A stretch of 64,000 bases of DNA from Mesorhizobium sp. ORS 3359 (GTDB lineage Bacteria > Pseudomonadota > Alphaproteobacteria > Rhizobiales > Rhizobiaceae): positions 1 to 64,000 of the forward strand of contig CCNC01000091.1 of assembly GCA_000824845.1 (NCBI GenBank), read 5' to 3'. Each line of letters begins with the position of its first letter. The stretch's first letter is position 1. The position numbers and the translations under genes are program-made. A model generated the notes under the pieces. That model was not told the DNA's origin. It searched no databases and saw nothing but the letters and a program-made list of their open reading frames with translations. Shown here piece by piece: positions 58,195 through 64,000 of this stretch.

Positions 58195-58724
58195 ACAAAA
58201 AGATCGAGATCTTCACCGACGGCGCCTGCTCGGGCAATCCCGGGCCGGGCGGCTGGGGCGCCGTACTGCGCTACAACGGCGTCACCAAGGAACTGTCCGG
58301 TGGCGAGGCCGAGACCACCAACAACCGCATGGAGCTGCTGGCCGCCATCACCGCGCTCAATGCGCTGAAGGAACCTTGCACGGTCGACCTCTACACCGAC
58401 AGCAAATACGTCATGGACGGCATCTCCAAGTGGATCCATGGCTGGAAGAAGAACGGCTGGAAGACCGGCGACAGGAAGCCGGTCAAGAATGGCGAGCTCT
58501 GGCAGGCGCTGGACGAGGCCAACCGGCGCCACAAGGTCACCTGGAACTGGGTAAAAGGCCATGCCGGCCATCCGGAAAACGAACGCGCCGACGAACTGGC
58601 CCGGCAAGGCATGGCGCCGTTCAAGCCGAAACTGGCAAGGCCTGCGCCGGTTGCGGCAGCGCCGAAGCCGGAAGGCGCTCCGATCAGGAAACCCGCGCCC
58701 CGGCGTTCGACCCAGAGCTATTGA
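58191..58724 (+). CDS. rnhA: Ribonuclease HI
   Basis: Cuts RNA in RNA-DNA hybrids. The catalytic acids are D10, E48, D70 and D134, with H124; the family start [16 protein letters not shown] is intact. At 177 aa it is about 20 longer than E. coli RNase HI, because of a Pro/Ala/Lys-rich tail (from about residue 148). It ends the rightward operon that started at coxB. Confidence 0.97.
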   Translation: MNKKIEIFTDGACSGNPGPGGWGAVLRYNGVTKELSGGEAETTNNRMELLAAITALNALKEPCTVDLYTDSKYVMDGISKWIHGWKKNGWKTGDRKPVKNGELWQALDEANRRHKVTWNWVKGHAGHPENERADELARQGMAPFKPKLARPAPVAAAPKPEGAPIRKPAPRRSTQSY

Positions 58725-58740
58725 CGCGAGACTTATATAG

Positions 58741-59217
58741 CTAACGGATCAGCAGCGCCGTCGAGAACATGCCGAGCGCGAACACCGTGTGCGCCACGAG
58801 ATTGAGCGCGCGTACCTTCGTCGGATTGGGAAGTTTTGATGCCGCCCAGCCGGCACCCATGCCCGGCGCCAGCAGGAACCAGCCGGCGCCGACAGTGACG
58901 ATCCCGAGGATGAAGGCGGGCAGGAAGGTCGGCGAGGCCAGCCAGCCCGCGCCGGCGAGCACGACCAGGATCACGCCGTAGAGGATGCCGACGAGGTAGT
59001 GGAACGCCCAGCCCAGCGCCTTTTCATGCGCATAAGGCGCGGCCTTGCCGATATCGTCGTGGAAGACCCTCTCGGGCAGGTGCCAAACCCAGCGTCCGAC
59101 CATGCCCCAATTGGGCAAGGGCTGGCCGATCGCCTTGTTGAGGATGATCGCCCAGATATCCATGAACACCGTGGCGCCGATGCCGATCGCCACCGCGCGC
59201 CAGATGGTGTCCAGCAT
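58741..59217 (-). CDS. DUF2938 family membrane protein
   Basis: A 158-aa protein with four hydrophobic segments (about 5-27, 70-90, 98-118 and 135-155). GIGATVFMDIWAIILNKA and the PNWGMVGRWVWHL tract are family features. Function unknown. It is coupled to the peroxiredoxin gene by a one-base TGATG overlap, so the two are cotranscribed. Confidence 0.85.
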   Translation of the reverse strand: MLDTIWRAVAIGIGATVFMDIWAIILNKAIGQPLPNWGMVGRWVWHLPERVFHDDIGKAAPYAHEKALGWAFHYLVGILYGVILVVLAGAGWLASPTFLPAFILGIVTVGAGWFLLAPGMGAGWAASKLPNPTKVRALNLVAHTVFALGMFSTALLIR

Positions 59218-59699
59218 CAGAGCTGCTCGAGGATCTTGGCAGCGCCGCTCTCATTGACGCCAGGCTTCGTCTCGACATTGAGCGCGGTGACCTTGCCGTC
59301 GTCAACGATCATCGAGAAGCGCTTCGAGCGCAGGCCCATGCCGGCCGCGGAAAGATCGTTGTCCAGCCCGACCGACTTGGCGAAATCGCCGCTTCCGTCG
59401 GCGAGGTAGAGGATCTTGCCTTCGCCGCCAGTGAAGTGCGCCCAGGCGCCCATGACATGCACGTCGTTGACCGAAACCACGGCGATCGTGTCGACGCCGC
59501 GCGCCAGGATGGCGTCATGGTTCTCGAGATAGCCGGGCAAATGGTTGTTGCTGCAGGTCGGCGTGAAAGCGCCGGGAACGCCGAACAGCACGACCTTCTT
59601 GCCGGCGAAGATCTCATCGCCGGTGATCGGCTTCGCGCCATCGGCGGTCATCATCTTGAAGGTCGATGCGGGCAGTTTTTCGCCAACCGAAATGGTCAT
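59217..59699 (-). CDS. Peroxiredoxin, Prx5 type
   Basis: A 160-aa thiol peroxidase of the AhpE/Prx5 branch. The peroxidatic Cys is C49 in PGAFTPTCSNNHLPGY; the motif HVMGAWAH follows near residue 80. There is only one conserved Cys, so it should be reduced by glutathione or glutaredoxin. The start is ATG 59699. Confidence 0.93.
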   Translation of the reverse strand: MTISVGEKLPASTFKMMTADGAKPITGDEIFAGKKVVLFGVPGAFTPTCSNNHLPGYLENHDAILARGVDTIAVVSVNDVHVMGAWAHFTGGEGKILYLADGSGDFAKSVGLDNDLSAAGMGLRSKRFSMIVDDGKVTALNVETKPGVNESGAAKILEQL

Positions 59700-59787
59700 G
59701 GGTTCCTCGCTTGGGGAGATGGGGAAGGGACAGATGCCTTCGATATCGGACCGGACGGCTTCCCGCAACCATTGCCCCAGTGCTGGA

Positions 59788-60594
59788 TCAAGGGAAAGGC
59801 AGCAGCCCGTCGACCGAACCTTCGGCGCTGGTCAGCGTGTAATACAGCCCGCCATCGCTCGGCGTGGCCGATGGCCGGTCGAGGATCGGCACGGTGAAGA
59901 CGAGCTTGCCGTCCTTCTCGCTGCGCACCGGTGCGCCGAACATGTAGTCGCGCTCGCCGGCGATGAAGAAGTCTACGGATTCCGGATCCCCGGGCGACTG
60001 TGCCTGGACGACAAGGGTCTCGTGATCGCCGGGCAGCACATTGATGCCGAAATCGGACCGCGCAGGGGAGGGCAGCGTCGCAAGTGCGGTTTTGACCAAT
60101 GCGGCGTCGGTCGCGTTGTCGGGATCGGAACCGGGATCGACGCTGAGCCGGGTCTGCACCGGAATGCAGATCGTCTCGCAGATGCCGAGGAAGACATGGG
60201 CGTCAATTGTCGCCGGTTGGCCGGGCGAAGACACCGTGAAGGTCACCGGCAGCGACACCGGACGGTCATAGCCGGCCCATTTGCCGTAGCCGTCATCATG
60301 ACGCTGCGGCGGCGGGAACGACAATTGCGCGTCGGCGATGTTGGTGCTGCCCGATATGTCCAGCTGCGGCGGCACGCCGGCATCGCCCGGATCGCGCCAA
60401 TAGGTCTTCCATCCCGGCTTCAGCGCGATGTCGAGCACGCCGCGGATCTTGCCGGCCTCGTCGGGCTTGCCGGTGGTCACCAGCCGGACCTTGCCGCCCT
60501 CCGAATTGTACCAGATCGAGGAAGAGGCCTCGGCCGGGAGGCCCGTAGCCCATCCGAAAACGACCCCGACAACCAGTATCTTCTTGTATCGCAT
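59788..60594 (-). CDS. DsbD alpha-domain periplasmic protein
   Basis: A 268-aa protein with a signal peptide (ending PAEA near residue 23) and an N-terminal-DsbD-like domain (GVLDIALKPGWKTYWRDPGDAGVPP and HVFLGICETICIPVQ, the last with the Cys pair). It lacks the membrane and thioredoxin parts of full DsbD. It probably passes electrons to a partner in the periplasm, but this is inferred. Confidence 0.82.
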   Translation of the reverse strand: MRYKKILVVGVVFGWATGLPAEASSSIWYNSEGGKVRLVTTGKPDEAGKIRGVLDIALKPGWKTYWRDPGDAGVPPQLDISGSTNIADAQLSFPPPQRHDDGYGKWAGYDRPVSLPVTFTVSSPGQPATIDAHVFLGICETICIPVQTRLSVDPGSDPDNATDAALVKTALATLPSPARSDFGINVLPGDHETLVVQAQSPGDPESVDFFIAGERDYMFGAPVRSEKDGKLVFTVPILDRPSATPSDGGLYYTLTSAEGSVDGLLPFP

Positions 60595-60720
60595 GGCGGT
60601 GATTTGACCGTCCGTTCTTGGCCGCGCAATGGCCTCGTCGCTCTCCCGGTATCATATTTGCGTTACATCGGGGACTGACACCATCTTTTCGGCGCTGCCG
60701 AAACGCGTTACGCTCAAGCC

Positions 60721-61329
60721 ATGGACTTGCTGCGCCACAAGAAGGCGGCCGCCGGACGCGGCTTCCTCGACGACCAGTTCCTGATTGCCATGCCTGGCAT
60801 GAAGGACGATCGCTTCGCTCGCTCCGTTATCTACATCTGCGCCCATAGCGACGAGGGCGCGATGGGGCTGATCATCAACCAGACGCAGCAGATGCTGTTT
60901 CCGGATCTGCTGGTGCAGCTCGGCATCATGAACGAGCAGGAAGCGATCCGACTGCCGGCGCATACGCGCGATTTCGTCGTGCGCAATGGCGGGCCGGTGG
61001 ACCGCAGCCGCGGCTTCGTGCTGCATTCCGGCGACTACCGCGTGGAATCCTCGCTCAACGTCTCCGACGACATCTGCCTGACCGCTACCGTCGACATCCT
61101 GCGCGCCATCTCCACGGGGCGCGGGCCCCGCCATGCGCTGATGGCGCTCGGCTATTCCGGCTGGGGCGCCGGCCAGCTCGAAACCGAGATCGCCGAGAAT
61201 GGCTGGCTGACTTGCCCCGCGACACAGGAACTTCTGTTCGACGCCGATATCGAGCGCAAATACGACCGTATCCTGGCCTCGATCGGCATCGACCTCGCCC
61301 ATCTGAGCGCCGCCGCCGGCCACGCTTGA
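60721..61329 (+). CDS. AlgH/YqgE (UPF0301) family protein
   Basis: A 202-aa protein. [40 protein letters not shown] is the family signature. Members are soluble and of unknown biochemical role; in Pseudomonas one is named for an effect on alginate. The ATG at 60721 has no strong ribosome-binding site. It is divergent from the DsbD-like gene. Confidence 0.92.
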   Translation: MDLLRHKKAAAGRGFLDDQFLIAMPGMKDDRFARSVIYICAHSDEGAMGLIINQTQQMLFPDLLVQLGIMNEQEAIRLPAHTRDFVVRNGGPVDRSRGFVLHSGDYRVESSLNVSDDICLTATVDILRAISTGRGPRHALMALGYSGWGAGQLETEIAENGWLTCPATQELLFDADIERKYDRILASIGIDLAHLSAAAGHA

Positions 61330-61344
61330 TCCATCGCCGACGCA

Positions 61345-61486
61345 GAGGCCGTTTCGAAACTCGCTCATGCGAGTCATATGGTGGTGATTTCGAGAACCGG
61401 AGCGGAGCGTACTTGAAGTACGTGAGCACCGGAAGCGCAGAAAGCGCCACCAGATGGCCGCAGGAGTAGAGTTTCCAAACGGCCTC
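61345..61486. repeat. Mosaic palindromic element with CGAGAACCGGAGCGGAGCG core, copy 2
   Basis: Outer arms gaggccgtttcgaaactc (61345-61362) and gagtttccaaacggcctc (61469-61486) match as an inverted repeat at 17 of 18 positions. The core 61391-61445 repeats 29379-29433. The right arm ends on the first base of the stop codon of the GGDEF-EAL gene. The outer arms differ completely from copy 1. Confidence 0.85.
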
Positions 61487-64000
61487 TAAGCCTGGGTCAG
61501 CGGATACTGCTCCCTCAGCGTCTTCAGCACCTGGTCGCCGGGCATCGGCGCGCCGAACATGAAGCTCTGCACATATTCGCAGCCCATCTGGCGGAGCTCC
61601 AGCGCATCGCTTTCGTCCGAGATGCCTTCGGCGACCACAGACAGCCCGAGCTCATGCGCCATGTTGACCATGGATTTGAGCAGCACGGCCCGCTTCGGCG
61701 TCGCGTCGTCAACAAAGCTCTTGTCGATCTTGATCGTGTCGAAGGGGAAGCGCGTGAGATAGGAGAGCGAGGAATAGCCGGTGCCGAAATCGTCGAGCGA
61801 CAGCCCGATGCCGAGCTGCTTCAGCTTGGTCAGCACATGCGCGGTCTGTTCCGGATTGTCCATCACAAGGGATTCGGTGAGCTCGAGCCGGAAGCAGCGC
61901 GGCTTCAGATTGGCCCGCGCGATGACGGAGCGGACGTCGCTCACCAGGTCGCGGCGGATGAGCTGGCGGCTGGAGAGGTTGACCGAAACCGACAGCGGCG
62001 CGTCGCCGATCTGCTTCTGCCAGCCCGCGAGGTCCTCGGCCGCCTGCTGCATGGCGAACAGGCCGAGCTGCACGATCAGCCCGCAATTCTCCGCCACCGG
62101 GATGAAATCCCCCGGCGGGATCATGCCGCGGCGCGGGTGGTCCCACCGCAGCAGCGCCTCGAAGCCGGCGACGCTGCCGTCCTCCAGCCGCACGATCGGC
62201 TGGTAGGCAAGCGTGAACTCGCGCCGCTCGATGGCGCGGCGAAGGTCGGATTCGAACTGCAGGCGATCAGTGCCGACGGTGCGGAAGGCAGGCCGGAACG
62301 GCTCGATCCTGTCGCCACCGAAGCGCTTGGCCTGGTGCATGGCAAGCTCGGCATCCTTGACCATGTCCTCGGCGGAAGTCTGCGCCGTCGTCCAGGTGAT
62401 CAGCCCGATCGAGGCGGTGAGCACGATCTCGCGCTTGGCGAAGGTGATCGGATTGTTGATCGCGTGCTTGATGGCATCGGCCATGGCCGCGATGCGGGCA
62501 GGGTCCTGCTCGGAAAGCAGCATCAGCGCGAACTGGTCGCCGGCAAAGCGCGACAGCGAATCCTTCGGCTTCAACAGCCGGTGCAGCCGCCGCGCGACCG
62601 TGAGCAGAATGGTGTCGCCGGCGGAAATGCCCAGACCGTCATTCACCTGCTTGAAGCGGTCGATGTCGATGATGAAGACCGTCGGGCGCACCTTGTCCTC
62701 GGTGCGGGCGATCGAGATGATTGCCTCCAGCCGGTTCATGAACAATTCGCGGTTCGGCAGGCCGGTGAGGTTGTCGTGCACCGCGTCGTGCAGCAGCCTT
62801 TCCTCGGATTTCTTTTGCTCGGTGACGTCGACCATGGTGCCGACGCAGCGGATCACCTCGCCGTCGGAGCCGATCACCGGGCGGGCGCGCAGCGAGAACC
62901 AGTGATAGTGGCCGTCGGCGCCGCGCAGCCGGAAGTTCTGCGCCACCTTGCCGCGGCGGTGCTCCAGCACCACGTCGAGCGTGGTGCGGAACGTGTCGCG
63001 ATCGTCGGCATGCAGCACCGGCAGCCAGTTGCGGGCGGCACCGCCAAGGCTGTTGGGGGCAAGGCCGAGCTGCAGGCTGATGTCCGGCTTGGTCACCACG
63101 CGGTCGCGCAGCACGTCCCAGTCCCAGACGATGTCGCCCGAGCCGGCGACGGCCAGCGCCTGCCGCTCGAGGTCGGAGAACAGGCCCTGGTGCAGCGCGC
63201 CGCCGGCAAAGGCATGCTGCATGACGGTGAAGCCGATCAAGAGGATGATCAGGATCAGCCCGCCGCCCAGCGCCGGCTGCGCGATGTCGTTGTCCAGCAT
63301 GCCGGTGATCGCCATCCACGACCCGCATAGCCAGAGCAGCACCATCACCCAGCTCGGCACCAGCATGATGGCGCGGTCATAGCCGCGGATGCCCAGGAAG
63401 ATGATGAGGCCCAGGCCGGTGAGCGCGGTGGCGGCGAAGGAGATGCGGGCGATGCCGGCGGCGACCGCGGGATCGACGATGGCGACGCCCGCGATCAAGA
63501 GCAGCCCGAGGATCCAGACCAGCGCGCCGTAACTGAAATGGCCATGCCACCGGTTGAGGTTGAGATAGGCGAACAGGAACACCACGAAGGTTCCGGCAAG
63601 CGCCACCTCCGTGCCAGCCCGCCAGATCTGCTCGTTGCCGGGCGATATCTCGATGATCTTGTTGAGGAAGCCGAAGTCGACGCAGATATAGGCGAGCACC
63701 GCCCAGGCGAGCGCCGCCGTTGCCGGAAACATCGAGGTTCCCTTGACCACGAACAGGATCGTCAGGAACAGCGCCAGAAGGCCTGAGATGCCGATGACGA
63801 TGCCGCGGAACAGCGTGTAGGAATTGACCGAGTCCTTGTAGGAATCCGGCTCCCAGAGATAGACCTGCGGCAGTTTCGGCGAGGCGAGCTCGGCGATGAA
63901 GGTCACCACCGTTCCGGGGTTCAGCGTCACGCGGAACACGTCGGCGTCGGGGCTTGTCTGGCGGTCGAGCGCGAAGCCCTCGCTGGGCGTGATCGCGGCG
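61486..64000 (-). CDS. Membrane-bound PAS-GGDEF-EAL protein (5' end beyond window)
   Basis: The frame is open to the right edge; at least 837 residues are visible. Order: a periplasmic part of the 7TMR-DISM type, about seven to eight transmembrane segments, a PAS domain, a GGDEF domain and an EAL domain. The GGDEF motif is degenerate (RFAGDQFALM), so cyclase activity is doubtful. The EAL domain looks complete: GFEALLRWDHP, NLSSRQL, LELTES, DDFGTGYSSL and IKIDKSFV. It is probably a c-di-GMP phosphodiesterase that senses an external signal. An internal GTG at 63939 could be mistaken for the start. Confidence 0.92.
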   Translation of the reverse strand, partial: AAITPSEGFALDRQTSPDADVFRVTLNPGTVVTFIAELASPKLPQVYLWEPDSYKDSVNSYTLFRGIVIGISGLLALFLTILFVVKGTSMFPATAALAWAVLAYICVDFGFLNKIIEISPGNEQIWRAGTEVALAGTFVVFLFAYLNLNRWHGHFSYGALVWILGLLLIAGVAIVDPAVAAGIARISFAATALTGLGLIIFLGIRGYDRAIMLVPSWVMVLLWLCGSWMAITGMLDNDIAQPALGGGLILIILLIGFTVMQHAFAGGALHQGLFSDLERQALAVAGSGDIVWDWDVLRDRVVTKPDISLQLGLAPNSLGGAARNWLPVLHADDRDTFRTTLDVVLEHRRGKVAQNFRLRGADGHYHWFSLRARPVIGSDGEVIRCVGTMVDVTEQKKSEERLLHDAVHDNLTGLPNRELFMNRLEAIISIARTEDKVRPTVFIIDIDRFKQVNDGLGISAGDTILLTVARRLHRLLKPKDSLSRFAGDQFALMLLSEQDPARIAAMADAIKHAINNPITFAKREIVLTASIGLITWTTAQTSAEDMVKDAELAMHQAKRFGGDRIEPFRPAFRTVGTDRLQFESDLRRAIERREFTLAYQPIVRLEDGSVAGFEALLRWDHPRRGMIPPGDFIPVAENCGLIVQLGLFAMQQAAEDLAGWQKQIGDAPLSVSVNLSSRQLIRRDLVSDVRSVIARANLKPRCFRLELTESLVMDNPEQTAHVLTKLKQLGIGLSLDDFGTGYSSLSYLTRFPFDTIKIDKSFVDDATPKRAVLLKSMVNMAHELGLSVVAEGISDESDALELRQMGCEYVQSFMFGAPMPGDQVLKTLREQYPLTQA

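Overview
The window is ordinary chromosome from a GC-rich alphaproteobacterium of the order Hyphomicrobiales. Mesorhizobium or a close relative is the best guess. This rests on the rhizobial agp-type alpha-galactoside cluster, BluB behind a cobalamin riboswitch, the IalB, DUF1344 and BTLCP families, and several families of short intergenic palindromes of the rhizobial kind. There are no nod or nif genes, integrases, transposases, tRNAs, rRNAs or CRISPR arrays. About 60 protein genes are packed tightly, with many 1-4 bp stop/start overlaps.

Layout. 1-2.8 kb: ubiA (cut by the left edge), a LysR regulator with a probable C-terminal frameshift, and a divergent PhyH-type dioxygenase. 2.9-4.2 kb: purD. 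4.2-14.3 kb: an alpha-galactoside uptake and hydrolysis operon on the minus strand (GH4 - binding protein - two permeases - fused ATPase - second GH4) with a divergent AraC activator, matching the agpT-agaL1-agpABCD-agaL2 order known from Sinorhizobium. 14.3-15.5 kb: a secreted GH25 lysozyme. 15.7-22.6 kb: a pentitol operon (AraC, ABC importer, ribitol 2-dehydrogenase, D-ribulokinase). The dehydrogenase and kinase together convert ribitol to D-ribulose 5-phosphate, so ribitol is the likely transported substrate.

22.8-32.8 kb is mostly housekeeping and lipid metabolism: acyl-CoA dehydrogenase, enoyl-CoA hydratase, pdxH, a lipoprotein, a DnaJ-class co-chaperone, fabI, a histidine phosphatase, DUF1344, aroC, ribB (with a degenerate RibA half) and a GNAT. 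32.8-34.8 kb is an MFS exporter divergent from a TetR repressor, with three identical-arm 15-bp operators between them. 34.9-44.5 kb holds a membrane protein, bluB with its riboswitch, an HDAC-like amidohydrolase, xseB, DUF2277, pirin, dxs, tlyA and an RNA m5U methyltransferase. 44.6-46.6 kb is a decayed patch: a truncated caspase-like gene, a BTLCP protease, and a vapBC pair whose toxin is frameshifted.

46.7-58.7 kb: tldD, YbjN and IalB-family genes, then the long aa3 cytochrome c oxidase operon coxB-coxA-ctaB-coxF-ctaG-ctaE-DUF983-surf1, running on into ispH, thrB and rnhA. 58.7-64 kb: DUF2938, a peroxiredoxin, a DsbD alpha-domain protein, AlgH/YqgE, and a PAS-GGDEF-EAL protein cut by the right edge.

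I did not find a convincing new multi-gene system. The best second looks are the two ABC operons that each carry a strong perfect hairpin just after the binding-protein gene, the mosaic palindromes that end exactly at stop codons, the octamer array at the ribulokinase start, the triple operator, the RibB protein with a cofactor-dead RibA half, and the two probable frameshifts (LysR, VapC). Start codons were chosen by ribosome-binding site and family alignment from memory; no database search was run.
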